Shown here piece after piece: positions 44,078-53,014 of a stretch of DNA of 64,000 nucleotides. Positions within the stretch are counted from its first letter, which is position 1. Every line of letters begins with the position of its first letter. The stretch comes from an uncultured Christensenella sp. (GTDB lineage Bacteria > Bacillota > Clostridia > Christensenellales > Pumilibacteraceae): contig CAJTPT010000003.1 in the NCBI GenBank assembly GCA_910578545.1, positions 186,001 to 250,000 on the forward strand, in the 5' to 3' direction. A program made the position numbers and the translations under genes. The notes under the pieces were generated by a model, which made no database searches, had not been told where the DNA came from, and was given only the letters and a program-made list of their open reading frames with translations.

Positions 44078-45433
44078 ATGCTTGATAATAACAACAAACT
44101 CAGACCTGCTTTTCATATAACCGGCGGCGACGGCTGGATAAACGATCCCAACGGATTGGTTGTCTTTCGCGGTCGGTATCACGTATTTTTTCAATACCAT
44201 CCATACAGTACCGAATGGGGCCCTATGCATTGGGGACATGTAGTAAGCGATGACCTCATGCATTGGCGGCGCTTGCCGATAGCGCTCACCCCCGGTGACG
44301 ACGGCGATGCCGACGGATGCTTTTCGGGCAGTGCCGTCGTTTATAACGACAAACTGTATCTTCTGTATACCGGCTTTACCAAAAATGCCGGGCTGGATAC
44401 CGAGCGACAGGTGCAATGCTTGGCGGAAAGCGACGACGGAATACACTTCGTAAAACGCGGCGTTGTCATAGACAGCGACGAAATTCCACTCGGTTACGCC
44501 GCTACGGACTTTCGCGACCCCAAGGTTTGGCGGCACGACGGTAAGTTTTGGTGCGTTATTGCCGCGCGCAAGCTCGACGGGCGAGGCAGAACGCTTATAT
44601 ATTCGTCCGACGATCTGCTGTCGTGGCGTTTCGTCGGGGATATGCTCGGCGAGGATTGCAAGGGGATCATGACGGAGTGCCCCGATTACCGCGACGCCGA
44701 AGGACTGTTTTTGGCAAGCGAGCAATCGCAACCGCCCGAAGGCAATGTGCATTTGAATTATCACACTACGCGGTGGATGCTCGGCAAGCTCGATTACGGA
44801 ACAGGGCGGTTTACAACAAATGGATCCGGCATATGCGATTACGGATTCGATTTTTACGCGCCGCAGTCGTTCGAGAACGAGCCTGTAGTGATAGGCTGGA
44901 TGAATATGTGGGATCGCTCGATGCCGTCGGCAAAGTACGGGTTTACGGGCATGCTCACCGTGCCGCGCAAAATTTCCGTAAAAGACGGCGAGCTGTCGCA
45001 GACGCCTATCGTGACAAAAAAAGAGGTCGTGCGCAAGACTAACGTCAAGTCCGTCAAGGACAGGATCAAGGTCGGCGTAACGGAGATCGTGGCTGAGAAC
45101 CTACGGGAATTTTCGTTGCTTATGCGAAAAGGCGACGGAGCGGTCACGACTTTTACTCTTTCGCACGGGGAGTGGGTGTTTGACAGATCGCGCTCCGGTG
45201 AGCAGATAACGGGCGTCGAAACCAATACCGACAGTTTGGCGGGCGTGCGCAGAATGCCGTTCGACGGCAAAAAGAAAACCGAAATCACGGTGGTGTTCGA
45301 CGAATTTTCGATCGAGATATTCGTCAACGGCAAATCGTTGACGTCTACCGTTTATCCGCCGCATAACGCCGACGGACTCGAACTGAACGTTGATGCAGAT
45401 ACCTGCGAATACGTTCGATACGATGCGGACTGA
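44078..45433 (+). CDS. Cytoplasmic GH32 beta-fructofuranosidase (sucrase / sucrose-6-phosphate hydrolase type)
   Basis: 451 residues, normal for ScrB/SacA-type enzymes, with no signal peptide. All three GH32 motifs are intact: WINDPNGL with nucleophile Asp23, FRDPKVW with Asp147, and TECPDY with acid/base Glu200. A C-terminal sandwich follows. It should split imported fructo-oligosaccharides or sucrose into fructose for the kinase at 26594. An ABC importer delivers unphosphorylated sugar, so plain beta-fructofuranosidase activity is more likely than the sucrose-6-phosphate form. The gene has its own leader hairpin and is closed by the terminator at 45472. Confidence 0.93.
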   Translation: MLDNNNKLRPAFHITGGDGWINDPNGLVVFRGRYHVFFQYHPYSTEWGPMHWGHVVSDDLMHWRRLPIALTPGDDGDADGCFSGSAVVYNDKLYLLYTGFTKNAGLDTERQVQCLAESDDGIHFVKRGVVIDSDEIPLGYAATDFRDPKVWRHDGKFWCVIAARKLDGRGRTLIYSSDDLLSWRFVGDMLGEDCKGIMTECPDYRDAEGLFLASEQSQPPEGNVHLNYHTTRWMLGKLDYGTGRFTTNGSGICDYGFDFYAPQSFENEPVVIGWMNMWDRSMPSAKYGFTGMLTVPRKISVKDGELSQTPIVTKKEVVRKTNVKSVKDRIKVGVTEIVAENLREFSLLMRKGDGAVTTFTLSHGEWVFDRSRSGEQITGVETNTDSLAGVRRMPFDGKKKTEITVVFDEFSIEIFVNGKSLTSTVYPPHNADGLELNVDADTCEYVRYDAD

Positions 45434-45471
45434 TATTTTCGCCGTTCGTTCGACCGATCAAATTACTTAAC

Positions 45472-45508
45472 AAAATCCCGTCGGCTGATCCGACGGGATT
45501 TTGCTTTT
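45472..45508 (+). terminator. Strong terminator closing the fructan locus
   Basis: A perfect 13-bp stem (45472-45484 with 45490-45502) with loop CTGAT is followed by a T-rich tail. The A-run on the 5' side lets it work in both directions. Confidence 0.92.
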
Positions 45509-45630
45509 TCGGAATGAATATCTATCGTATAAACGATACATTATTGTTCCAAATTATCCTTGTATAGTTTAAGAATAAGTGTTCTTGCACGATTATAGTC
45601 GTAATTTAGGCTTATGAGATAAATCATATA

Positions 45631-45670
45631 TCCGAAATTAGTCCGTTTTAACAAAAAGACGGGCTTTTTT
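45631..45670 (+). repeat. 40-bp direct repeat, left copy, upstream of the RHS fragment
   Basis: It begins TCCGAAATTAGTCCGT and matches 47442-47481 at nearly all positions. In this copy GTCCGTTTT pairs with AAAAGACGGGC-type sequence and runs into TTTTTT, so it can form a terminator-like hairpin. The two copies bracket the RHS fragment and its putative immunity gene. Confidence 0.8.
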
Positions 45671-45691
45671 CTTGCTTGCAAAAACGGGCTC

Positions 45692-47134
45692 TTGACAAGC
45701 CGATACACATATGATAAACTTAATCGTATGGTACGGGAAGACAATAAGGAAATGGGCAAGACGACTGTCTTTGCCTATGACGTGGGCGGGAATATTTTGA
45801 GTAAGTCCGAGTACGGGTTTACGTTAAGTTCGCTTGCCGAAAAACAGCCCGTATCCGTAATGCTGTACTCGTACAAAGCAAACGGTTGGCGCGACCAAAT
45901 GACGGCGTTCAATGGCGAGAAATGCGTATATGACAGTATGGGCAGACCTACGACTTACCGTAATAAAACTCTTGCTTGGAACAGATACGGCGCGCTAACG
46001 AGCTATAACGGTAGCACTTATACATACGATGCGAACGGAATCCGTTTGTCCAAGACCGATACAGTAAAACAAGAAACGACGAAGTTCTTTATATCCGGAA
46101 CAAAGATATTGGGGATGGAGATAGGAACGAACAAGCTTCGCTTCAGATACGGAGTAAACGGTATACAAGGATTTAGCTATAATGGTCAAGAGTACATATA
46201 TCGTAAGAATATACAAGGCGATATAACACATATATTCAAATTGACGAATGGAATACTTGAGCTTGCGGCTGAATACATATATGACGCTTGGGGCAATCAT
46301 AAAGTTCTTAGTGTGGACGGTGCTGAAGATACAAACCCGCAATCGATCGGGAATGTTAATCCTATTCGTTATCGCGGGTATTATTACGATACCGAAACAA
46401 AGCTGTACTACCTTAACGCGAGATACTACGATCCCGAAGTCGGCAGGTTTATATCTGCGGACAGTACGCAGTTCCTCGAACCGAATACAATTAACGGGTT
46501 GAACTTGTACGCTTATTGCGGCAATAATCCCGTGATGGGCTATGATCCATATGGAACGTGGGATTGGGGGAAATTCTGGAAATCTGTTGGAATGATTTTT
46601 ACTGCGGTGGCAGCAGTAGTTATATCTGTTGCTACATTTGGAGCGGGAACACCATTAGCGATGACTCTGGTAGCAGGTGTCACATTAACCGCGGGTATCC
46701 TTACAGGTGTAAATGGTATTGCAACGATGATAGAAGCAGGTACTGGTTATAATTTTGTTCGTGATGGCATATTCCAAGGTAATGAAACGGCTTATAATTG
46801 GTATGCAGGTATTACTGAGGGGGTTGCAGTTGTAGGAACCGCTATTTTAGGGGCGTATCATACAACGGGTAGATATAAGGCATCAAAGTATGGTCAAAAA
46901 TTATTGGGTAAAGGATATAAAAAAGCGAGTAAAGGTCGGTGGGTTTCCGCTGATGGTACCAGACAACTTAGATGGGATACTAGTCATCATATGATAGATG
47001 GTGTAAAATCAAAGAATCATTTTAATTTTGATTTCTTTATAAAGGCACCCGTAAAAGGAAATGATACTTTGGGAAAAATTCATATAATATTAAGTCGTTT
47101 CGGTTTTACTACAACAGGGTGGACTATTTTCTAG
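45692..47134 (+). CDS. 5'-truncated RHS-repeat protein with a variable C-terminal toxin-like domain
   Basis: 480 codons read from a TTG, but full RHS proteins are much longer, so this is a 3' fragment or cassette. YD-type repeats are clear (TYDKLNRMVREDN, YDVGGNIL, TYDANGIRLSKTD), followed by the core YYYDTETKLYYLNARYYDPE and RFISADS. The DPYG hinge is at 285-288. After it comes a different sequence of about 190 residues: a hydrophobic stretch (about 298-345), then a tail with HHMIDGVKSKNHFNFDFF. That tail looks A+T-rich compared with the RHS core and is the likely toxin. I cannot name its activity. A small gene follows at 47143. Confidence 0.75.
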   Translation: MTSRYTYDKLNRMVREDNKEMGKTTVFAYDVGGNILSKSEYGFTLSSLAEKQPVSVMLYSYKANGWRDQMTAFNGEKCVYDSMGRPTTYRNKTLAWNRYGALTSYNGSTYTYDANGIRLSKTDTVKQETTKFFISGTKILGMEIGTNKLRFRYGVNGIQGFSYNGQEYIYRKNIQGDITHIFKLTNGILELAAEYIYDAWGNHKVLSVDGAEDTNPQSIGNVNPIRYRGYYYDTETKLYYLNARYYDPEVGRFISADSTQFLEPNTINGLNLYAYCGNNPVMGYDPYGTWDWGKFWKSVGMIFTAVAAVVISVATFGAGTPLAMTLVAGVTLTAGILTGVNGIATMIEAGTGYNFVRDGIFQGNETAYNWYAGITEGVAVVGTAILGAYHTTGRYKASKYGQKLLGKGYKKASKGRWVSADGTRQLRWDTSHHMIDGVKSKNHFNFDFFIKAPVKGNDTLGKIHIILSRFGFTTTGWTIF

Positions 47135-47142
47135 GGGTTATT

Positions 47143-47406
47143 ATGTTAATTAAAAAGGGATTTTTAGATGGATCATATGTTTCTTGTAAATATGATAAGC
47201 AATCAAATATGGTTGTAATTGAAGCCAACGAAATTGGTTTCAGTTCTCTATCAAATATTTTTACGCAATTTGCTGATCCGCGAGTTTCTTGTGAAGGCAC
47301 AGAAGTATTTTTGGATCCTGATTGTAAGGAAATAAGCGGTGAATTGGACAGTGCATCCAAAACGTTAGTTATTATGAAAGTTCCAAATCAAAAAGCAAAT
47401 TCTTAA
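47143..47406 (+). CDS. Small protein, putative immunity protein of the RHS cassette
   Basis: 87 residues from the ATG at 47143, behind AGGGG and 8 bases after the RHS stop. The protein is acidic and soluble, with no signal peptide (MLIKKGFLDGSYVSCKYD at the start). It matches no family I recognise. Its place, size and A+T-rich sequence are what is expected of the antitoxin gene that pairs with an RHS C-terminal toxin. That function is inferred from position only. Confidence 0.5.
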   Translation: MLIKKGFLDGSYVSCKYDKQSNMVVIEANEIGFSSLSNIFTQFADPRVSCEGTEVFLDPDCKEISGELDSASKTLVIMKVPNQKANS

Positions 47407-47441
47407 ATCTATTGATGCGTAAACTATTATAAAAATCCATC

Positions 47442-47481
47442 TCCGAAATTAGTCCGTCTTAACAAATGAACGGGCTATTTT
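47442..47481 (+). repeat. 40-bp direct repeat, right copy, downstream of the RHS cassette
   Basis: TCCGAAATTAGTCCGT at its start matches the left copy at 45631; the inner part differs at a few bases, so its hairpin is weaker. It may mark the edge of a recombined or inserted segment. Confidence 0.8.
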
Positions 47482-47501
47482 CGTACAATATTATTATCAT
47501 G

Positions 47502-47936
47502 GATAGTATTATTGTAAGCTTCCGAAATTCGCTTAACGAAATACTGATGTTACGGGATATAGATAGTGTAAAATTAGGAAAAGAAATGGGAATAGATCCG
47601 TCTGTTGTGCGCAGATGGCGAAACAAAGGGATCGATGTACGGCTAAAGACGCTAATACGGCTTGCCGATTATTTTGCGTGCTCTATAGAATATCTTTGCG
47701 GAAAATCGCATGACAATTCAAAGTTCGTTTCAAGCAAGGATTATCCGAATTTCGGAGAACGGTTATTGGCGATTATGAAGAAAAATAATGTCAGACCGTA
47801 TCAATTATTCGACAATTCCAAAATAGTGCCGTCGGAATATTATTATTGGTTGGGCGGTGGAGAACCGAGTTTATCAAGCTTAAATATATTAGCCGAATTT
47901 TTTTGTCCTTTCGGCAACAACAAAAACGGACAGTAA
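47502..47936 (+). CDS. Helix-turn-helix protein with two XRE-like domains
   Basis: The ATG at 47502 is preferred over 47466, which lies in the direct repeat; neither has a good ribosome site. The 144 residues contain one clear XRE-type helix-turn-helix (VKLGKEMGIDPSVVRRWRNKG, then LIRLADYFACSIEYLCGKS) and a second, weaker one in the C-terminal half (FGERLLAIMKKNNVRPYQLF). It is probably a DNA-binding regulator. It stands alone beside the RHS cassette and carries no motif beyond the DNA-binding parts. Confidence 0.7.
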   Translation, partial: DSIIVSFRNSLNEILMLRDIDSVKLGKEMGIDPSVVRRWRNKGIDVRLKTLIRLADYFACSIEYLCGKSHDNSKFVSSKDYPNFGERLLAIMKKNNVRPYQLFDNSKIVPSEYYYWLGGGEPSLSSLNILAEFFCPFGNNKNGQ

Positions 47937-48114
47937 AAATACAATGAAAGAACACTCAAAGACCCGTTGATCCATAAGTCAACGATCGGCAACAAAATAT
48001 TGCGTCAAAAGAAAAAGTCAAGCTCTTTTACGAACTTGACTTAATGCTACAATAAATGGTTCAAGCTAATCAAATGTAAGATTATTATAAATAAAGTTTA
48101 TCATGTTTTAAGCA
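47937..48114. other. Intergenic spacer before tRNA-Val
   Basis: No gene seen. It holds one perfect inverted repeat, AAGTCAAG (48015-48022) with CTTGACTT (48035-48042), without a T-run, and is otherwise A+T-rich. Confidence 0.5.
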
Positions 48115-48147
48115 ATAAAAAAGAACGAACGCCTATTAAGGTGTTCG
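48115..48147 (-). terminator. Terminator downstream of tRNA-Val
   Basis: CGAACGCC (48126-48133) and GGTGTTCG (48140-48147) pair on the minus-strand transcript apart from one A-C mismatch; the A-run on the + strand becomes the T-tail of the minus-strand terminator. Confidence 0.65.
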
Positions 48148-48160
48148 CCCCAGTCCTTTA

Positions 48161-48236
48161 TGGTGGGCAATACAGGACTCGAACCTGTGACTTTCACCAC
48201 GTCAAGATGACACTCTCCCAGCTGAGTTAATTGCCC
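48161..48236 (-). tRNA. tRNA-Val (anticodon GAC)
   Basis: The minus strand folds into a full cloverleaf of 76 bases. The acceptor stem is GGGCAAT/ATTGCCC, the D arm ACTC/GAGT, and the anticodon stem TCATC/GGTGA with loop TTGACGT, giving anticodon GAC. The T arm is ACAGG/CCTGT with TTCGAGT. Discriminator A and CCA are encoded. A good promoter lies 20 bases upstream on the same strand. Confidence 0.96.
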
Positions 48237-48255
48237 ATATTAAGTTGCTTTAATA

Positions 48256-48284
48256 GTTTAGTATATTTTGTTTTTTTTGTCAAG
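48256..48284 (-). promoter_or_regulatory. Promoter of tRNA-Val
   Basis: On the minus strand, TTGACA (48284-48279), a 17-base spacer and TAAACT (48261-48256). Confidence 0.65.
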
Positions 48285-48326
48285 CGTTTACTTGTAATTG
48301 TTTTGCAAATATGTTAGAATAACGCT

Positions 48327-48770
48327 ATGAAAGCTGTAATACAACGTGTTAACGGCGCGGCTCTTTCCGTAGCGGGCGAGCAGGTTGCAAAGATAGGGCA
48401 GGGACTTACCGTGTACGTGGGGTTCGGTACGGGCGACACAGAGGCCGACGTAGTGGCTTTTGCGCAAAAGCTTGTTGCTATGCGCATTTTTTCCGACGCC
48501 GACGGCAAGATGAATTTATCGGTGCGCGATATAGGCGGCTCTATTCTGTTGATTTCCAACTTCACATTGTGTGCAGACATATCGCACGGCAACCGCCCGA
48601 GCTTTTCTTCCGCTATGCGCCCGCTCGACGCGAGCGTGCTCTTTGATTACTGCGTTAACGTTGTGACCGACTGCATGCGCGGCGCGGCGGGTAAAGTCGC
48701 TTGCGGCGTTTTCGGTGCGGACATGCTTATCGAGCAGGCTAACGACGGACCTATTACAATCGTTTACTGA
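48327..48770 (+). CDS. dtd: D-aminoacyl-tRNA deacylase
   Basis: 147 residues, the normal Dtd length. It removes D-amino acids, and Gly from tRNA-Ala, from mischarged tRNAs. MKAVIQRVNGAALSV at the start, the catalytic block SILLISNFTLCADI with Thr, and the C-terminal GVFGADM match the family closely. It starts 90 bases downstream of the divergent tRNA-Val gene. queH follows after one base. Confidence 0.95.
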   Translation: MKAVIQRVNGAALSVAGEQVAKIGQGLTVYVGFGTGDTEADVVAFAQKLVAMRIFSDADGKMNLSVRDIGGSILLISNFTLCADISHGNRPSFSSAMRPLDASVLFDYCVNVVTDCMRGAAGKVACGVFGADMLIEQANDGPITIVY

Positions 48771-48771
48771 T

Positions 48772-49341
48772 ATGATTTTTTCGGGCGACATAAAGGACAA
48801 AAAAATACTTCTTCACGCCTGTTGCGGACCGTGCAGTCTGGGCGCGATACAGCCGCTGTTGGATGACGGCGGTATTGTTACGCTGTTTTATTACAACCCG
48901 TGTATTATCGACGGCGAATTCGAGCGTCGGCTCGAGGCGCTTAAAACGGTTGCCGACCATTACTCTTTGCCGCTTATCGTTCCGCCGCACGACTATTCGC
49001 ATTTTGCTTCGTATGCCGCGCAGTATGCCGGCATGCCCGAGGGAGGGCTGCGTTGCTCGCTGTGCATGGACGACCGATTGCGCGTGACCGCCGACTATGC
49101 CCTCGAGCACGGCTACTACTGTTATTCGACCACGCTTACAGTCAGTCCGCATAAAAACAGCAAGCTTATATTTTCGCTTGCCGACGGCTATAAAAACGGC
49201 GCGGCGTTTCTTGCTCGTGATTTTAAAAAGCGCAACGGGTTTTTGCTTTCGAGCACGCTCTCGAAAGAGCTCGGCATTTACAGACAGCAGTTTTGCGGCT
49301 GTGAATATTCTTATGAACGGATTAAAGGGGGTAACGCATGA
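48772..49341 (+). CDS. queH: Epoxyqueuosine reductase QueH
   Basis: ATG at 48772, one base after the dtd stop; 189 residues. QueH carries out the last step of queuosine synthesis in tRNA, replacing QueG. The Cys motifs for its iron-sulfur cluster and metal are there: HACCGPCSLG, LRCSLCMDD and FCGCEYS; SPHKN is another family mark. The stop overlaps the uvrC start by four bases, so the three genes dtd, queH and uvrC are coupled. Confidence 0.92.
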   Translation: MIFSGDIKDKKILLHACCGPCSLGAIQPLLDDGGIVTLFYYNPCIIDGEFERRLEALKTVADHYSLPLIVPPHDYSHFASYAAQYAGMPEGGLRCSLCMDDRLRVTADYALEHGYYCYSTTLTVSPHKNSKLIFSLADGYKNGAAFLARDFKKRNGFLLSSTLSKELGIYRQQFCGCEYSYERIKGGNA

Positions 49342-52010
49342 GCTTACAGGACAAGCTGAAAGATCTGCCCGACACCCCCGGCGTATATATAATGCGCGAC
49401 GCTACAGGACAGGTCATTTACGTCGGCAAGGCGGTTGTGCTTAAAAACCGCGTGCGGCAATACTTTCAGAACAAAGAAAAGCCCGTCAAGGTTCAGGCGA
49501 TGGTTGACAACATTGCCGACTTTGATTATATAATAACCCGCACCGAAAAGGACGCGCTCGCGCTTGAAAACAATCTAATCAAAAAGTACAAGCCGCACTA
49601 CAACATTCTGTTAAAGGACGACAAAACAAGTCCGTATATCAAAATCGACCCGCGCGCCGAGTACCCTACAATCGAGGTGACGCGCCGAGTCAAGCGCGAC
49701 GGAGCGCGGTATTTCGGACCGTTTATCGGCGTATCCGTTCGCGACGTAATAGCCGTTTTGCAGTCTGTGTACAAGCTTCGCACGTGCTCGGGCAAGCTGC
49801 CTAAACGTGCGCGCCCGTGCTTAAACTATGATATTGATTTGTGCCTCGCACCGTGCTGTGAGCGTTGCGACAGCGAGGAATACCGTCGGGCGATAAACGG
49901 CGCGATGTCATTCCTTTCGGGCGGTGGTGACGATGTTTCGGGCATTATAATGCAAAAGATGACTGACGCCGCCGAAAAAGAGAACTTCGAGCGCGCTATT
50001 TCTTACCGCAATCAACTGCGTGTGCTCGAAAACTTAAAGAGCAAAATAGTGGGCGAGCTCGGCAACGTAGTCAATATAGATTCGTTCTACTATACGGATA
50101 ACGGCATTTACGGCGCAGTCAGCGTTTGCATAGTGCGCGGCGGAAAAATGATGGGCGTTAAAAATTATATCATTGCCGAGCCGCAGGTTTTCGGCGGCGA
50201 CATGACGACCTTCCTTCCGCAATACTATTCCATGACCAACGAGCTGCCCGACGAGATTTGTTTGCAAGCGGAATGCAACACTGCCGCGCTTACCGAATAT
50301 TTCGACTCTGTTTTCGGTAAGCGCCCCGCAGTTTCTTTCCCGCAAAAGGGCATGCGCAAAAAGTTGCTCGATACGGCGGCGCGCAACTGCACCGATTATC
50401 TTTTAAAAAGCGCCGATCGCGTAAAGCGCGACGAGGACATGACGCTCGGCGCGTGCGAGCGGCTTAAAACGCTGTTCGGACTGAAGAGTGCGCGGCGTAT
50501 CGAGTGTTACGATATTTCCAACATTTCCGGCGTGGACAAGGTTGCTTCGGGCGTAGTGTTTATAGACGGCAAGGCGGATAAGGCGCAGTATCGGCGGTAC
50601 CGAATTCGCACCGTCGAGGGAGCGGACGACTTCCGTTCCATGTACGAAACGATTACGCGACGACTGCTTAGATACAAAAGCGGCGACGCGGGCTTTAACG
50701 AACTACCCGATTTGATAGTAATAGACGGCGGTATCGAGCAGGTCGAGTTTGCGGCGCGTGCGGCTGACGATGTGGGCATAGCCGTGCCGATGGTCGGTTT
50801 TGCCAAGCGCGACGAGGAACTGTACCTGCGCGGCAATCCCGTGCCCGTCAAGCTCAAGCGCGAGGATTACGCGTTAAGGCTTCTTCAGCGTGTGCGCGAC
50901 GAGGCGCACAGGTTTGCGGTGCTCTATCATAGAACTGTGCGTTCCAAGCGTTACGAGAGCGAGCTTTGCGGCATTTCCGGAGTGGGCGCGGCTTCCGTCA
51001 AAAAGGTGCTTGCCGCATTCAATACGCGCACGATAGTGACCGCCACGGCGGACGAGATAGCGGAAAAGGCGGGTATAACCAAAAAAGCGGCGCAAAATAT
51101 TTACGCATATTATCACCCGAGCGTTACGGAGAACGACACGATGAAGTATAAACTTATAGCCGTCGATATGGACGGCACGCTGTTAAACGACGAGCTGACG
51201 GTATCGCAGGCAAACCTCGACGCGATAGCAAGGTTTAGACAGGCGGGCGGAATATTTACAATAGCGACCGGGCGTGCGCCGTGCGGCGTAAAAGGTTACG
51301 TCAAAGCGGTGGGACTGGACGAGCACCCCGCAAAAATGGTGTGCAGTATCGGCGGAACGATTGTAGACAGCGTAACGCTCGATGTGGAAAAGACCTTTGC
51401 CATGCCGCCTGACGCTACGGCCGAGCTCGTCAAGTTTTTTGCGGACAATACAAGGTTAGTCATGGTTTACGCCGAGGACGGGCTCAAGATTTCAGAGCGG
51501 TCCGAGCTGTCCAAAAAATACTGCGAATACGTGCGGATAGATAGCGAGGCAAAGGACGACCTTGCCGCGTTCGTAGCAAATCCGGACGTTAAAATCTCAA
51601 AGGTAATGGCTATACTCGACGAGCGCGATTTAGATAGAGTTATGAAAATCATGCAGGTCGAGTTTACCGACTTTTACGTTTTGCAATCGACCGCGCCGTT
51701 TTTAAAGCGGCTGTGCGACAAGGGCGAGGACTTTAATCCTGCCATGATAGAATGTGTTGTGCGCGGCGTGGACAAGGGTACGGGGCTCAAGTATATTGCT
51801 GACTACTACGGCATACCGATGTCGCAGGTTATCGCGATGGGCGACAGCTACAACGACGCGGCGATGATACGCGCGGCGGGGCTGGGCGTTGCAATGGGTA
51901 ACGCCAAGGAACCGATTAAACTTATCGCCGACTACGTGACCGATACTAACAATGCCGATGGCGTTGCCAAGGTTATTAATAAATTCTGTTTCGACGAGGA
52001 GGAGGACTGA
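49338..52010 (+). CDS. uvrC: UvrC nuclease subunit fused in frame to a Cof-type HAD phosphatase
   Basis: 890 residues. The first 600 are complete UvrC: a GIY-YIG domain (PGVYIMRD, VIYVGKA), a Cys-rich region (CLNYDIDLCLAPCCERC), a UVR motif near 205-235 and an RNase H-like domain with RIECYDISNISG, DLIVIDGG and RDEAHRFAV. Tandem HhH motifs follow (ISGVGAASVKKVLAAF). From Met602 the frame continues into a Cof-like HAD hydrolase: AVDMDGTLLNDE, TIATGRAP and MGDSYNDAAMI. No stop separates them. Met602 itself has GGAG nine bases upstream (51128-51131), so the phosphatase could also be made alone. UvrC makes the dual incision in nucleotide excision repair. Confidence 0.9.
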   Translation: MSLQDKLKDLPDTPGVYIMRDATGQVIYVGKAVVLKNRVRQYFQNKEKPVKVQAMVDNIADFDYIITRTEKDALALENNLIKKYKPHYNILLKDDKTSPYIKIDPRAEYPTIEVTRRVKRDGARYFGPFIGVSVRDVIAVLQSVYKLRTCSGKLPKRARPCLNYDIDLCLAPCCERCDSEEYRRAINGAMSFLSGGGDDVSGIIMQKMTDAAEKENFERAISYRNQLRVLENLKSKIVGELGNVVNIDSFYYTDNGIYGAVSVCIVRGGKMMGVKNYIIAEPQVFGGDMTTFLPQYYSMTNELPDEICLQAECNTAALTEYFDSVFGKRPAVSFPQKGMRKKLLDTAARNCTDYLLKSADRVKRDEDMTLGACERLKTLFGLKSARRIECYDISNISGVDKVASGVVFIDGKADKAQYRRYRIRTVEGADDFRSMYETITRRLLRYKSGDAGFNELPDLIVIDGGIEQVEFAARAADDVGIAVPMVGFAKRDEELYLRGNPVPVKLKREDYALRLLQRVRDEAHRFAVLYHRTVRSKRYESELCGISGVGAASVKKVLAAFNTRTIVTATADEIAEKAGITKKAAQNIYAYYHPSVTENDTMKYKLIAVDMDGTLLNDELTVSQANLDAIARFRQAGGIFTIATGRAPCGVKGYVKAVGLDEHPAKMVCSIGGTIVDSVTLDVEKTFAMPPDATAELVKFFADNTRLVMVYAEDGLKISERSELSKKYCEYVRIDSEAKDDLAAFVANPDVKISKVMAILDERDLDRVMKIMQVEFTDFYVLQSTAPFLKRLCDKGEDFNPAMIECVVRGVDKGTGLKYIADYYGIPMSQVIAMGDSYNDAAMIRAAGLGVAMGNAKEPIKLIADYVTDTNNADGVAKVINKFCFDEEED

Positions 52011-52012
52011 AT

Positions 52013-53014
52013 ATGCCCAAAAAGAAAACTCAAGACGAAGTCGCACGCGAGCATGCAAATGAGCAAGCGGCGTTAACGCCCGATTTTGACGAACTCGAAG
52101 AAACGGAAAGCGTCGTTGAAATAACCGAGTTTGCCAAGCGCATGGATTTGGAAACTGTGTACAGCGGTGATAACAAAACCATGCATTTTTGCACGTTTAA
52201 CATAAGCCGCCCCGGCTTACAGCTCGCGGGATATTATAAGCATTTTGCGCCCGAACGCGTGCAAATCATGGGCGAAATGGAAATGACATACCTATTGCAG
52301 ATGACTCACGACGCGCGCAAAACCGCCTGCGAAACGCTGTTAAAGCACCCCATTCCGTGCTTAATAATCACGTCCACGCTACCGCCGTGCGACGAGCTGA
52401 TCGCCGCGGTCAAAAAGTACAACCGCGTGCTGTTTATATCAAAGTTGCGCACGACCATGTTTGTAAATAAGCTGTCGCTGTACCTAAACGAGCTGTTGGC
52501 GCCGTCCAAAACCATACACGGCGTTTTGATGGACTTGTACGGCGTGGGCGTGTTGCTTATAGGCGAGTCGGGGATAGGCAAGAGCGAAACGGCGCTTTCG
52601 CTTGTAGAGCGCGGGCATAGGCTTGTAGCCGACGACGCCGTCACTATTACGCGCATAGGCGAGCGGTTGGACGGCACATGTCCTGACGTAATCAGATACT
52701 TTATGGAAGTGCGCGGTATCGGAATAATCGATATAAAGGCGATGTACGGCGCGAGCGCTGTTCAGCTTGTAAAAACGATAGACATGGTTGTCAAGCTGGA
52801 AGCATGGGATGACAAAGCGGAATATACTCGGCTTGGTCTTTCGGACGAGTCGTACACCATACTCGGCGTAAAAAAGCCGATGCACGTCGTTCCCGTCAAG
52901 CCCGGTCGAAACCTTGCCGTAATACTGGAAGCCGCCGCCCGTACCCACAGAATGAACGAATTGGGCTTTAGTGCAGTAGACGAGCTTAACAGCCGACTTC
53001 GCGGAAAAAAATAA
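52013..53014 (+). CDS. hprK: HPr kinase/phosphorylase
   Basis: 333 residues. HprK phosphorylates Ser46 of HPr (and Crh) and so drives carbon catabolite repression through CcpA. The N-terminal domain (about 1-150) is followed by the Walker A GESGIGKSETALSLVERGH, the DDAV acidic pair and the signature MEVRGIGIIDIKAMYG. A C-terminal KPGRNLAVILEAAA block is also typical. GAGGAGGAG lies just before the ATG. HprK in a genome with large sugar-uptake loci suggests that the fructan and galactoside genes are under catabolite control. The order uvrC-hprK is common in Clostridia. Confidence 0.96.
   Translation: MPKKKTQDEVAREHANEQAALTPDFDELEETESVVEITEFAKRMDLETVYSGDNKTMHFCTFNISRPGLQLAGYYKHFAPERVQIMGEMEMTYLLQMTHDARKTACETLLKHPIPCLIITSTLPPCDELIAAVKKYNRVLFISKLRTTMFVNKLSLYLNELLAPSKTIHGVLMDLYGVGVLLIGESGIGKSETALSLVERGHRLVADDAVTITRIGERLDGTCPDVIRYFMEVRGIGIIDIKAMYGASAVQLVKTIDMVVKLEAWDDKAEYTRLGLSDESYTILGVKKPMHVVPVKPGRNLAVILEAAARTHRMNELGFSAVDELNSRLRGKK

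Noticed and set aside
45541..45759. Minus-strand ORF of 72 codons next to the RHS fragment
   Set aside because: It covers the left direct repeat and the start of the RHS frame. It has no ribosome site and no family match.
48015..48042. Inverted repeat before tRNA-Val as a terminator
   Set aside because: A perfect 8-bp stem but no T-run on either strand close to it.
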